From Spartobacteria bacterium (GTDB lineage Bacteria; Verrucomicrobiota; Verrucomicrobiia; Chthoniobacterales; UBA10450): a DNA stretch of 64,000 nt. Positions 19,856 to 28,654 of the stretch are shown piece by piece. The stretch is from positions 1 to 64,000 of the forward strand of contig PMSN01000004.1 of NCBI GenBank assembly GCA_003167555.1. The letters run 5' to 3'. Below the pieces are notes generated by a model. That model was given only the letters and a program-made list of their open reading frames with translations, did no database searches and was not told where the DNA came from. The position numbers and the translations under genes were made by a program. The first letter of the stretch is position 1. Each line of letters opens with the position of its first letter.

Positions 19856-19894
19856 TCGCGCAAACCGTAACAGGGCGGTTACGAAAAACAAGCA

Positions 19895-19986
19895 AGGTGG
19901 ATCGCGCGCGCCGTCGCGCGATGCTGATGAATGGCGGCGAAGCCGCGTAGCTGGAAACATCGAGCGGCGGAGCGCTCGATCCATCT
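19895..19986. repeat. Family D palindromic repeat
   Basis: AGGTGGATCGCGCGCGCC at the left and GGCGGAGCGCTCGATCCAT at the right; second copy of the element seen at 5306-5395. Lies between divergent DUF151 and speA, in the likely promoter region. Confidence 0.8.
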
Positions 19987-20033
19987 TCAGATTTTCGCGA
20001 CGCGTGCTTGCATGTTCGCGGCGCTGATTGATT

Positions 20034-22019
20034 ATGCGCTCTGCGGCTGCCGCCGCTCAAAAAATGAAGACCGAGTGGGACGTTGACGCCGCCATTTCCA
20101 CCTACAACGTCGATGGCTGGGGCACCGGTTATTTCACCATCAACAGCGCCGGCAACGCCGAAGTGCGCCCGCTCCAGGAAAAGGGCGGCGTGATCGACAT
20201 CCTCGAAGTCGTCAACGAAGCGCGCAGCCGCGGGCTCGGGTTTCCACTCGTGCTGCGCTTCCAGGATTTGCTTCGGCACCGGGTCGAAGCCGTCAACTGC
20301 GCGTTCCAAAAAGCGATCGAGGAGTTCGGCTACAAAAATCATTACCGCGGCGTTTTCCCGATCAAGGTCAACCAGCTCCGCGAAGTCATCGAAGAGATCG
20401 TCGACGCCGGCCAGGAATTTCATTTCGGTCTCGAAGCCGGGAGCAAACCGGAGCTGGTCGCCGCGCTCGCGATGCACAAAGACCCGGAGAGCCTTATCAT
20501 CTGCAACGGCTACAAGGATCGCGCCTTCATTCGCATTGCGCTGCTCGGCCGGAAGCTCGGCAAGTCCGTCATCATTGTGGTGGAAAAACTTGAAGAGCTC
20601 GAGCAGGCCATCCGCGCCTCAAAGGAAGTCGGCGTCGAACCACACATCGGCATCCGCGTCCGCCTTTATAGCAAAGGCGCGGGCAAGTGGTCGCCGAGCG
20701 GCGGCGAGAACGCGAAGTTCGGGCTCGATACCGCGAGTCTCATCGCGGCGAGTGAGATGTTGAAGGCGGCCGGGCTCGGGCATTGTTTCAAGCTCGTCCA
20801 TTTTCACGTCGGCTCGCAGGTGCCGGACATCTCCACGATCAAGCGCGCGGTGCGCGAAGCGGCCCGCTATTACGCGAAGCTGGCGAAGCTCGGTCACGAC
20901 CTTGGTTATCTCGATGTCGGCGGCGGACTCGGGGTCGACTACGATGGATCGCGGAGCGATTTCGATAGCTCGGCGAATTATTCGCTCCAGGAATATGCGA
21001 ACGACGTCGTCTGGAACATCATGGACGTGTGCGATTCCGAAGGCGTCGCGCATCCGGCGATCGTGAACGAAGGCGGGCGCGCGATCGTGGCCCATCACTC
21101 GGTCCTGGTCGTGGAAGCGTTCAGTTCCATCGAGAAAACCGCGCCGAAGCTCAAGGTCGACATGAGTGAGAAGGATCACAAACTCGTGCGCGACATTCTC
21201 GATGTGAAGCAGCGCTTGAAGCGCGGCAACCGCCTCGAAAGCTTGCACGACATCCAGCAGATCAAGGAAGAAGCGCAGCAGACCTTCACGCTCGGTCTGC
21301 TCGATCTCGAATCGAAGGCGAAGATCGATTGCGTCTACTGGCAGCTCGCCCAGCAGATCGTGAACATGCATCGTGGCCTGCGTTTTGTGCCCGAGGAAGT
21401 GAAGGAGCTGGAGACCTCGCTCGGCGATCAATACATCTGCAACTTCTCCGTTTTCCAATCGCTCCTCGATCACTGGGCGCTCGGGCAATTGTTTCCCATC
21501 ATGCCGATCCATCGCCTTACCACGCCGCCCGATCGCAACGGGATGCTCGTCGATATTACCTGCGATTCCGACGGCAAGGTCTCGAAGTTCATCGATCTCC
21601 AGGACGTGAAAGACACGCTTCCGCTCCATCGGATTATTCCCGGAGAAATTTATTATCTCGGGGTCTTCATGGTGGGCGCTTATCAGGACATCATGGGCGA
21701 CCTGCACAATTTGTTTGGGCGCGTGACCGAAGCGCACATCTTTCTCGACCCCGATGAAGAATCAGGCTGGTACATCGAGGAGGTGATTGAGGGCAGCACC
21801 ATCGGCGAAGTGCTGGCGATGACGCAGTGGGACAAGGTCGAGTTGATGCGTCTTTTGAAAACGCAAGTCGACAGCGCCATCAAGAGCGACCGGCTGAAGC
21901 CGAACGATGGAATGAAATTGCTCTCCGACTACGAGCGCCTCCTCCACGAATACACCTACCTTTCGCTCACGGAAGGCAAGCCGCCCCCGCAACCCGGCAA
22001 CTGGCTCCCGCTCAGCTAA
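20034..22019 (+). CDS. speA: Biosynthetic arginine decarboxylase
   Basis: PLP enzyme turning arginine into agmatine for polyamine synthesis. TGYFTINSAGNAEVRP opens the family domain, YRGVFPIKVNQ holds the PLP lysine, GLEAGSKPEL and ICNGYKD follow, then FHVGSQVPDI and DVGGGLGVDYDG. C-terminal landmarks are NFSVFQSLLDHWA and DITCDSDGK. 661 aa, typical for SpeA (about 640). The ATG at 20034 is used; TTG at 20028 or ATG at 20064 are possible. The 3' end overlaps the convergent hydrolase gene by 8 bases. Confidence 0.95.
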   Translation: MRSAAAAAQKMKTEWDVDAAISTYNVDGWGTGYFTINSAGNAEVRPLQEKGGVIDILEVVNEARSRGLGFPLVLRFQDLLRHRVEAVNCAFQKAIEEFGYKNHYRGVFPIKVNQLREVIEEIVDAGQEFHFGLEAGSKPELVAALAMHKDPESLIICNGYKDRAFIRIALLGRKLGKSVIIVVEKLEELEQAIRASKEVGVEPHIGIRVRLYSKGAGKWSPSGGENAKFGLDTASLIAASEMLKAAGLGHCFKLVHFHVGSQVPDISTIKRAVREAARYYAKLAKLGHDLGYLDVGGGLGVDYDGSRSDFDSSANYSLQEYANDVVWNIMDVCDSEGVAHPAIVNEGGRAIVAHHSVLVVEAFSSIEKTAPKLKVDMSEKDHKLVRDILDVKQRLKRGNRLESLHDIQQIKEEAQQTFTLGLLDLESKAKIDCVYWQLAQQIVNMHRGLRFVPEEVKELETSLGDQYICNFSVFQSLLDHWALGQLFPIMPIHRLTTPPDRNGMLVDITCDSDGKVSKFIDLQDVKDTLPLHRIIPGEIYYLGVFMVGAYQDIMGDLHNLFGRVTEAHIFLDPDEESGWYIEEVIEGSTIGEVLAMTQWDKVELMRLLKTQVDSAIKSDRLKPNDGMKLLSDYERLLHEYTYLSLTEGKPPPQPGNWLPLS

Positions 22020-22608
22020 CTCTCGCCACGAACTGCGCGATCGCTTCAACGATCCGCCGCTCGACCTCATCCTGCGTTTCGCCGGCTGCAGTTAGTTGGC
22101 GCTTTGTCACCATTAGCGAATGATCGCCTCCTTCTACAACGTGAAGAAGGTGCGGCGCCTTCATTTCCATGCGAACGTTTTCGAGCAGATCGAGCGCGCA
22201 AAGTGAGTCGCGCGTTCCCTGGACAAGAAGAATCGGCGTCGCCAGCGATCGCAGAACCTTGTCACGCAACTTTGCCGGATCGCCTCCGCCGCAGAGCGGG
22301 TAGCCCAGGCAAACAATTCCAGCCACAGCTGCTTCGAGAGCCACGTGACAACCAACGCGGCCGCCCATGCTTTTCCCGATAAGGATTGCCGGCCCGGTGT
22401 GGATGCGTCGCGCCTCGGCCAGCGCTTCGCGGTGCGCTGCGATCAACCGCGGCAGAGGATCGGGCCGCCGCTGACCTTGCTGCAGGTAGGGGTAATCAAG
22501 AGTTACCACATCGCCAATAGTCGAGAGCCGGTCCTTCCACCTACGCATCCAGGGATGAGACGATGGCGCGCCAGCGCCGGGAGCAAAAAGAAAGAAAGGA
22601 GTTGCCAT
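22012..22608 (-). CDS. Small alpha/beta hydrolase (KANL3/Tex30-like)
   Basis: 198 aa cytoplasmic hydrolase-like protein. FLFAPGAGAPSSHPWM is the oxyanion strand, GKSMGGRVG the nucleophile elbow (Ser), ILLVQGTRDSL the acid loop and GGDHSLMV the histidine. This is the KANL3/Tex30 or dienelactone-hydrolase-like family; the substrate is unknown. It is next to NUDIX and could be co-transcribed with it. Confidence 0.85.
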   Translation of the reverse strand: MATPFFLFAPGAGAPSSHPWMRRWKDRLSTIGDVVTLDYPYLQQGQRRPDPLPRLIAAHREALAEARRIHTGPAILIGKSMGGRVGCHVALEAAVAGIVCLGYPLCGGGDPAKLRDKVLRSLATPILLVQGTRDSLCALDLLENVRMEMKAPHLLHVVEGGDHSLMVTKRQLTAAGETQDEVERRIVEAIAQFVARVS

Positions 22609-22609
22609 C

Positions 22610-23098
22610 CTATTCCTTTCCGATGCGTGAACCTAACGACTCGACCAGCCGGTCGAGAAAAGATTGCTGGGCCGCGTTTATCTTCTTTCGCGCTTCATCC
22701 AACGAAAAGAAGCGGGCCTGATCGATTTCGGGAAACTCTTTCATTTTGCCTGAGCGCGGCGGCCATTCCATTTCGAAGGTGTTCGATGACAGCTTGAAGT
22801 CATTCTTGAGGTCACCGGCAAAAGCCCATCCATGCACCGTCTTGCCGCCCTTCTGTTTGATGCTGCCTAACTCAATCCAATCTCCTCCCGTCGCCGCAAT
22901 CCCCAGCTCTTCTTGAAACTCAATCTTCGCGCGGCCAAGAAGATCCTCGCCTTCCGTTGCTTCACCCTTCGGGATCGTCCAGGCTCCATCGTCTTTGTTC
23001 CGAAAGAAGGGGCCACCCGGATGAACGAGCAAAACTTCCAGCTCGTCTCCTTTTTTGCGGAACATGAGCAGGCCGGCGCTTGTTCTCGATCGCTTCAT
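22610..23098 (-). CDS. NUDIX hydrolase
   Basis: 162 aa protein beginning MKRSRTSAGLLMFRK. The Nudix box reads as GEATEGEDLLGRAKIEFQEELGI, with the REUXEE core given as IEFQEELG: the Arg is replaced by Ile-Glu-Phe-Gln context but both catalytic glutamates remain. PGGPFFRNKDDGAWTIPKG matches the family of diadenosine or sugar-nucleotide hydrolases. The start at 23098 lies 12 bases after the upstream stop, so the two genes are probably one unit. Confidence 0.88.
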   Translation of the reverse strand: MKRSRTSAGLLMFRKKGDELEVLLVHPGGPFFRNKDDGAWTIPKGEATEGEDLLGRAKIEFQEELGIAATGGDWIELGSIKQKGGKTVHGWAFAGDLKNDFKLSSNTFEMEWPPRSGKMKEFPEIDQARFFSLDEARKKINAAQQSFLDRLVESLGSRIGKE

Positions 23099-23109
23099 CG
23101 CCAGCCACG

Positions 23110-24246
23110 TCACCAACCCAGCGCCGATTTCGGAAGCGCGCGCAGAAAATCGTCCATCAGTTCCTCGCCGCCCTTCCACCTCTCATTGCCTTTGGCATGA
23201 TAGCGCTGGCAAACGGCGCCGCCATTCAAGTAATGCCCGTCCAGGAGCGCGTGTGAGCCTTTGATCCGCACAACCCACGCTGGAATTTTTTCGCCGGGCG
23301 GAAGCAACTCCGCCGCCGATTCAGCCATGCCGTCGCATGGACCCATCCATCGTTGCCTTTGAGTCGATCTCTGACTTACCCAATGAAAAAAACCATTCGC
23401 GTGCGGGTAACCATCCGCGCCTTCGGCCACGGCAACATACTCGATCGCACGCAACTGCGGCGCGACCGCGCGGAGCGAAGGAGAATTCTCCCGGCTCCAG
23501 GGATCCTTCGACAACGAGCGCAAATATTGCGGAGTCGCCCCCTTTGCCCCAAACCGCACAAGCATCATCGAACGAAGGAGCGTGGCGTCCAGCCCGTGAT
23601 CATTCGCGGCCCATCCGGCGATGGTGGAACCGCGCAAGATCGCGGCGAAATCCACGAGCAGCCGAATCTTCTTTCGCTCTTCCGCAGGTAGATTCATCGC
23701 TGGACCGTGAAACCAGTTTATCCAATCCCAGCCGCCTTTTGAAAAACCGACCAGGATGGCGCGGTCCACCGTCGGCAGTTCCCGCGCGATCGTTTTGTCG
23801 ATGGCCGCGACATCGTCTGCCGCCGACGCGGACCATTCCGGTACGTCGATCAATTGCGCGTGCCATCCATTTTCCTGAAGTTTGTTTGCCACGTATCGGA
23901 CGACGCGCTGCGAACGACCGGTACGCTGCCGGTATCCGAGCACGATAAAAATTCCGGTGCGCGAACGCTCCGCGGCGGAGCACTGCGCGGCCGAGTCGGG
24001 CCAGACGCGGCCCTTGTCCGCGTTCGTCGCCCAAATGCGGCGCTCGAACTCACCTTTGCTGGAATCCTCCCGCGGCAGCGCCGCGAGAAGTTTGTCTCTC
24101 GCGCCGGCGAGGCCATAGCGCTGTCGCCAGATTCTCGCTTGCGTCAAGAGATCAGGGCTGTTCGACTCGTCGCTGGCCACGTTCGCCGAGGCCGCCGTGC
24201 AAAAAAGGAGAAACGAGATCGCGTGGAACGGGAACTTTATCGCCAT
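23110..24246 (-). CDS. Secreted alpha/beta-hydrolase-like protein, function unknown
   Basis: 378 aa. The signal peptide (MAIKFPFHAISFLLFC.., cleavage near ASA|NVA) marks it as exported. The middle has IFIVLGYRQRTGRSQRVVRYVANKL, then AILVGFSKGGWDWINWF, which looks like a GxSxGG nucleophile elbow of an alpha/beta hydrolase. A late His in KGSHALLDGHY could be catalytic. I do not recognise a named family. The ATG at 24246 is preferred because the signal peptide begins there. Confidence 0.6.
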   Translation of the reverse strand: MAIKFPFHAISFLLFCTAASANVASDESNSPDLLTQARIWRQRYGLAGARDKLLAALPREDSSKGEFERRIWATNADKGRVWPDSAAQCSAAERSRTGIFIVLGYRQRTGRSQRVVRYVANKLQENGWHAQLIDVPEWSASAADDVAAIDKTIARELPTVDRAILVGFSKGGWDWINWFHGPAMNLPAEERKKIRLLVDFAAILRGSTIAGWAANDHGLDATLLRSMMLVRFGAKGATPQYLRSLSKDPWSRENSPSLRAVAPQLRAIEYVAVAEGADGYPHANGFFHWVSQRSTQRQRWMGPCDGMAESAAELLPPGEKIPAWVVRIKGSHALLDGHYLNGGAVCQRYHAKGNERWKGGEELMDDFLRALPKSALGW

Positions 24247-24372
24247 GGGCCTAAGAGTCTTTCGCTCAAAGCGCGGCCAGTATCTCATGCTGTTTTTCAA
24301 ATTCGCGGGTTACGTTAATGGAATGGGCATTGTCTTTCGAACCTAAACCGCTAGACGATCAACGCCTCTGAT

Positions 24373-25116
24373 ATGAGTACCGAAACTGTCGCTTCGCCCG
24401 TCGGCGCCAGCCCGTTGGTCGTACTCAAGGGCGTCCGGAAGGAATACCACCTGGGTAAAACTATCGTGGTCGCCTTGCGCGAGATCACGCTTTCGATCGA
24501 GCGAGGATTTTTCGCGGCCATCGCCGGGCCATCCGGGAGCGGCAAGACGACGCTGCTCAATATTATCGGATGCCTCGACGACCCAACCGCTGGAAAGGTT
24601 TTTATCGCCGGGCAGGATGTCGCCGAATATTCCGATAACGAACTTTCCCATTTTCGCGCGCACAAGCTCGGCTTCATTTTTCAGAGTTTTAATTTGATCC
24701 CTGTCCTGAACGTCTACGAGAACATCGAATATCCATTGCGCTTGAATGGCACGCCGAGAAAGAATTTGAAAGAACGCACTTGGGAACTGATCGAAGCCGT
24801 CGGTCTGACGGCGCAGAGTAAGCAACGGCCTAACCAGTTGTCCGGCGGACAACGGCAACGCGTCGCCGTGGCTCGCGCGCTCGTGACGCGCCCGGATCTT
24901 GTCCTAGCCGACGAGCCGACGGCTAATCTTGATTCGGAAACAGGCGAAAAGGTCCTTCATCTAATGAAGCAAATGCGTGACCGCCTGGGGACGACTTTCC
25001 TCTTCTCGACGCACGACACCATGATGGTCGGCCACGCCGATCAACATTTCACGATGCGCGACGGAACGTTGGTGCAAACGAAGAACGGCAACGGTAGCGC
25101 TGCTTCATCGCTATGA
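24373..25116 (+). CDS. ABC transporter ATP-binding protein, LolD/MacB type
   Basis: 247 aa ATPase of the MacB/LolD group. Walker [18 protein letters not shown]-loop [22 protein letters not shown], signature [15 protein letters not shown], Walker [14 protein letters not shown] and switch His STHDTMM are complete. It is first in a three-gene cassette with an FtsX permease and a LolA-like periplasmic protein. The stop overlaps the permease start (ATGA). Confidence 0.95.
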   Translation: MSTETVASPVGASPLVVLKGVRKEYHLGKTIVVALREITLSIERGFFAAIAGPSGSGKTTLLNIIGCLDDPTAGKVFIAGQDVAEYSDNELSHFRAHKLGFIFQSFNLIPVLNVYENIEYPLRLNGTPRKNLKERTWELIEAVGLTAQSKQRPNQLSGGQRQRVAVARALVTRPDLVLADEPTANLDSETGEKVLHLMKQMRDRLGTTFLFSTHDTMMVGHADQHFTMRDGTLVQTKNGNGSAASSL

Positions 25117-26537
25117 TCGCTTTCCAGGATCTCAAGCTGGCTTACCGAAACGTTTTCCGGAACACGCGACGTTCCCTCGTCACCATCATTGCCATCATGC
25201 TTTCCTGCGCGGGCTTGATCCTTTTTGCCGGTTACGTTGCTTGGGCTTTTAAGAGTGCGGAAGCGCAGGCCGTCGTCATCTTCTCGCATCTTCAGTTAGC
25301 CAGGCCGGGCTTCTACGAGAAAGGAGCGGGTAACCCGACCGCTTATGCTATTGATTCCTACGGCCAGATCAAGCAACTGCTCCAGGATGATGCGGTGATC
25401 GGCCCGAAGCTGCAGCTTGTCTCTGCTCAGACTGTCTTCAAAGGAATCGTGAGTTACTCGGCCGCGCATACTTCCTCCACTTTTGTCGGCCTTGGCGTTT
25501 TCCCGGAGGACGATTGGACGCTTTTGCACTGGAACCCATACAAGCTAACGAGTCCTCTCGACCTCCCTGTTAACAAGGCGGTCTACGGAAGCGCGCCCGA
25601 ATTGAGCTCGAACGACCCCGAGGGCGCCACTATCGGAATCGGCCTGGCAAACGTGCTTCAAGTAAACCCTGATGCGAAGGTGTTGGACAAGCAGATCAAT
25701 GCCTCCAGGCCGGCGCCGTCCCCCCAGCAAAGCGATCCAGACCTCGCGGCTCTTAGCCAGGAGGTAACTCAAGAGGCTGCCACCCAAACGCTCCGTCCCA
25801 CGATTGAGCTTCTTTGCGCACCACCCGGCGGAGGCATGCCGAACGCGATGACTATGTCGGTGCGCAAAATCTTTAACCGGCCCACCAAGGAACTCGACAA
25901 CCAATCGGTTAAGCTCGACATCCGGCGCGCTTCGGAGCTGCTCTTCCCGGGAGAAGAACTGAAAGTTACGTCGATTCTTGTCCTACTCAAGCAGACCGCC
26001 GACCTGCCGGTTGTCGTCGCGCGTCTTCGCGAACTCATAGCTGGCGGAAAACTTGACGTAGATTTCCGCACCTGGACCGAGCTGCGTCCCTTCTACAACC
26101 AGCTTACCCAGATGTTTCGCGCGATGTTCACCTTTATGTTCTGCATCATCGTGGTCATCGTGATCTTTACCATCTATAACACGCTCTCGACCGGCATCGC
26201 GGAACGCATCCCGGAGATAGGAACGTTAAGGGCCATGGGTGTAACCCGCGCCGGTATCCGCAAAACCTTTCTTCTCGAGGGGATGTTCCTGGGCTTGTTT
26301 GGTGGACTCCTCGGTGTGCTTCTTGCCATTGCGGGCGAATTGGTTGTCAATTCGCTCGGCGTCGTCTACGTGCCGCCAGGCGGCTCGTTCTACACCAAGC
26401 TGGAGGTGCTCGTGCTTCGTGCGCCCATCATCCTGGTTGTCTGCTTCGGCGGTTTTCTCCTGGCCGCTTTGTTTTCCGCTATCTTTCCCGCCCACCGAGC
26501 CTCACGAATGATCATAGTAGATGCGTTACGTCACTAG
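25113..26537 (+). CDS. FtsX/LolE-type ABC permease
   Basis: 474 aa. One helix near the N-terminus (residues 21-45), a large periplasmic domain of about 240 residues and three C-terminal helices from about residue 335 on (MFRAMFTFMFCIIVVIVIFTIYNTL onward) give the MacB/LolCE topology. ERIPEIGTLRAMGVTRAGIRKTFLLEG is the coupling segment typical of FtsX-domain permeases. Only one permease gene is present, so it probably forms a homodimer. Cargo unknown; the LolA-like partner suggests lipid or lipoprotein. Confidence 0.9.
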   Translation: MIAFQDLKLAYRNVFRNTRRSLVTIIAIMLSCAGLILFAGYVAWAFKSAEAQAVVIFSHLQLARPGFYEKGAGNPTAYAIDSYGQIKQLLQDDAVIGPKLQLVSAQTVFKGIVSYSAAHTSSTFVGLGVFPEDDWTLLHWNPYKLTSPLDLPVNKAVYGSAPELSSNDPEGATIGIGLANVLQVNPDAKVLDKQINASRPAPSPQQSDPDLAALSQEVTQEAATQTLRPTIELLCAPPGGGMPNAMTMSVRKIFNRPTKELDNQSVKLDIRRASELLFPGEELKVTSILVLLKQTADLPVVVARLRELIAGGKLDVDFRTWTELRPFYNQLTQMFRAMFTFMFCIIVVIVIFTIYNTLSTGIAERIPEIGTLRAMGVTRAGIRKTFLLEGMFLGLFGGLLGVLLAIAGELVVNSLGVVYVPPGGSFYTKLEVLVLRAPIILVVCFGGFLLAALFSAIFPAHRASRMIIVDALRH

Positions 26538-27336
26538 GAGTTCTACCAGGCGTCGTCACCTTGGAGCCGGCTTGCTCCCCATTCCAGCCTTCCTGCTGCT
26601 CGCGCTGTCATCCTTCGGTGAAGACAAAAACTCCGCCGAACAAATGCTGGCCCAGCTCGATCGCATCCGTTTGCCGGCCCGCTCCTTTGTCGCCGACCTC
26701 TCCATAACGGACTTTCGCCAGGGCAAAAGGGAACGAGAAGGAACCTTTCGTCTTTACTCGAGAAGGACACTTAACGGTTTCGATTCCCTCGCGGTCTGCC
26801 TTACGCCCGCGGGAGATCGCAACAAGCTCTTGCTTTCAAAAGGGGATAGACTCTGGTTCTACGACCCGCGATCGGCCCGGGCCGTGCCGGTTTCTCCTTC
26901 ACAATTCCGAAGCCACTCATTCGTTCTCGATCTGTTCGGCAGTCCTTTGAGCTCCAGTTACTCCCCCGAGCTTGAAGGAGAAAGCAGCACCACAGACCTG
27001 TCCCGGCGCGAGATCACAGCCAATCGCTTGAAGCTTACTTTACGCGGACGCGGTAAATCAGGAGCGACCGTTCGCTATTGGCTCGACAAGGAGAATAACC
27101 GTCCATTGAAAACGGAAATGTTCAGCAGTAGCGGCAAGGTTCTTCGCACAGTTTACTACAGCGAGTTTAGGAGCGTCCTGGGCGAGCAACGTCCTACGAG
27201 GCTTGTCGTAGTCAACCCGGTCGAGACAAGTGTGAACGAAGTCAAGTTCGCCAGTTTCTCCTACCACGACACGCCCGATCCCGTCTTCGAGGAAACTCTA
27301 CTTCCCGGAGCTGTAACGTTGCTGAGGTTGAAATAG
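26521..27336 (+). CDS. Outer-membrane lipoprotein-sorting (LolA-like) protein
   Basis: 271 aa exported protein. A basic N-terminus and hydrophobic stretch (to about SSFGEDK) form a signal peptide. The body is of the lipoprotein-sorting family: a helix AEQMLAQLDRI, then strands SFVADLSITDFRQGKREREGT, LFLS-type KLLLSKGDRLWFYDP, YWLDKENNRPLKTEMFSSSGKVL and the ending NPVETSVNEVKF. It overlaps the permease by 17 bases, so ATPase, permease and carrier form one unit. Confidence 0.85.
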   Translation: MRYVTRSSTRRRHLGAGLLPIPAFLLLALSSFGEDKNSAEQMLAQLDRIRLPARSFVADLSITDFRQGKREREGTFRLYSRRTLNGFDSLAVCLTPAGDRNKLLLSKGDRLWFYDPRSARAVPVSPSQFRSHSFVLDLFGSPLSSSYSPELEGESSTTDLSRREITANRLKLTLRGRGKSGATVRYWLDKENNRPLKTEMFSSSGKVLRTVYYSEFRSVLGEQRPTRLVVVNPVETSVNEVKFASFSYHDTPDPVFEETLLPGAVTLLRLK

Positions 27337-27359
27337 GAGCTGGCGAATGGCACGCGAAC

Positions 27360-28499
27360 CTAAGGCCGGAACGTGATCGGGACGCTGAGGCTCCATTCCT
27401 GGCCGGGTGCGCATTTCCAGAGACGTAGCGCACTCAACGCGGCGGTATCGAGAAGGCTGCTGCCGGTCGATTGGATCACGTCGACGCTCCTGGCGTCGCC
27501 GGCGGTGGAGAAGTTGATCCGGAAACGGCCTGATCCTTTTATCGGAGGATTCGATCGCCGTGCCGCCATGGGGTAGGCGGGTTGCGGGTTGAATACCAGT
27601 CTGGAAGGTAGCTTCGGCGAAGGTGTAGGTGTCGGCTTCTTCGGCGAAGGAGAAGGAGTCGGGGAAACTGTGAGACCGCTGCTGCCTGGCCAGCGTGGAA
27701 CGGTAGTGGCGGAGATCGAGTCGAGCAGGGGAAGCAGCGCGGTTGCGGGCCTGACCACGATCGAAGCTTCGGCCCGGCCGGTGGTTGAAGTCACGATGCC
27801 TATTACTTCTCCTTTGTCGTCGAGAACAGGCGCGCCGATCGCCTCCTTGTCGAGAGTAAGGGGTAATTCAAACCATTCGCTATTCGCATCGAAGAGTTTC
27901 GCGGAAAGGGCGGCCTCGACCGGAGGCCGAGTTTTACTTTTCAGCGGACTGCCGATAACGGCGGCCAGTGCGCCGGGCGCGGGCGTGGTGGTTTTGTTCA
28001 GGGACAAGAACGGAACGCGCTTTACCTCGGCTTGAAGCACGGCCAGATCGAGCGGGCTCGAGACCGAGAGGAAGCCCGTGACATTGTAGATCTTTCCATC
28101 CGCCGTTTTGGCGACGGCGTTCTCGCCGCCTGCGATAACACGCGCGCTCGTGATGAAGCGGCCGGTCTCGCTGACAAAAAAACCGTTCCCGGTCGTGATC
28201 AATTTTCCCGACGGATCGAACACGCTCAGGAGAATCACGGCGGGACCGGCGTCTTTGGCAAGCTTCGCCAGGTCGAGGTGCGGAACCGGGTTCAGGCTTG
28301 GGGCGGGCTGCGGCGTCGCGGACTTATTCTCGACGGGTCCTTCCCCGGGTGGGGGAGGATTAGGCGAATCGAGGAGTGAAAACGGTTTGTCGGGCGACTG
28401 CGTGCGAGGGACCGGAGAATTTTGTTTCCGTTTGCAACCTCCGATGGCGAGGAGGCTGACACAAAGTGCGGCGCTGAGAATGCGACAGGGATTTTTCAT
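27360..28499 (-). CDS. Lipoprotein with inactive trypsin-like domain and TonB C-terminal domain
   Basis: 379 aa. SLLAIGGC gives a lipobox with Cys22. After a Pro-rich linker, residues 75-260 follow the HtrA/trypsin pattern (GNGFFVSETGRFITS, DLAVLQ, GAPVLDDKGEVIGIVTS). The catalytic His is Arg120 (ITSARVI) and the Ser is Ile221 (EAIGAPV); only Asp151 remains. A second Pro-rich linker leads to a TonB C-terminal domain from about residue 300 (PAYPMAARR, GRFRINFSTAGDARSVDVIQSTG). It probably binds peptides or peptidoglycan partners rather than cutting. Convergent with the LolA-like gene. Confidence 0.82.
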   Translation of the reverse strand: MKNPCRILSAALCVSLLAIGGCKRKQNSPVPRTQSPDKPFSLLDSPNPPPPGEGPVENKSATPQPAPSLNPVPHLDLAKLAKDAGPAVILLSVFDPSGKLITTGNGFFVSETGRFITSARVIAGGENAVAKTADGKIYNVTGFLSVSSPLDLAVLQAEVKRVPFLSLNKTTTPAPGALAAVIGSPLKSKTRPPVEAALSAKLFDANSEWFELPLTLDKEAIGAPVLDDKGEVIGIVTSTTGRAEASIVVRPATALLPLLDSISATTVPRWPGSSGLTVSPTPSPSPKKPTPTPSPKLPSRLVFNPQPAYPMAARRSNPPIKGSGRFRINFSTAGDARSVDVIQSTGSSLLDTAALSALRLWKCAPGQEWSLSVPITFRP

Positions 28500-28654
28500 G
28501 TTTCTGACGCGACACGACGGTTATATCGCCTCGCGTCGAACAAGCCATGCTATTCTTCGCAACGCGAGCGCGAAAAATGTGCCTGCAGCTGGCGAGGTCC
28601 CTGGAAGATTCGTGAGTTGTTGGCGCGATCGGTCGGTTTGGGCGTGAAGGAAAA

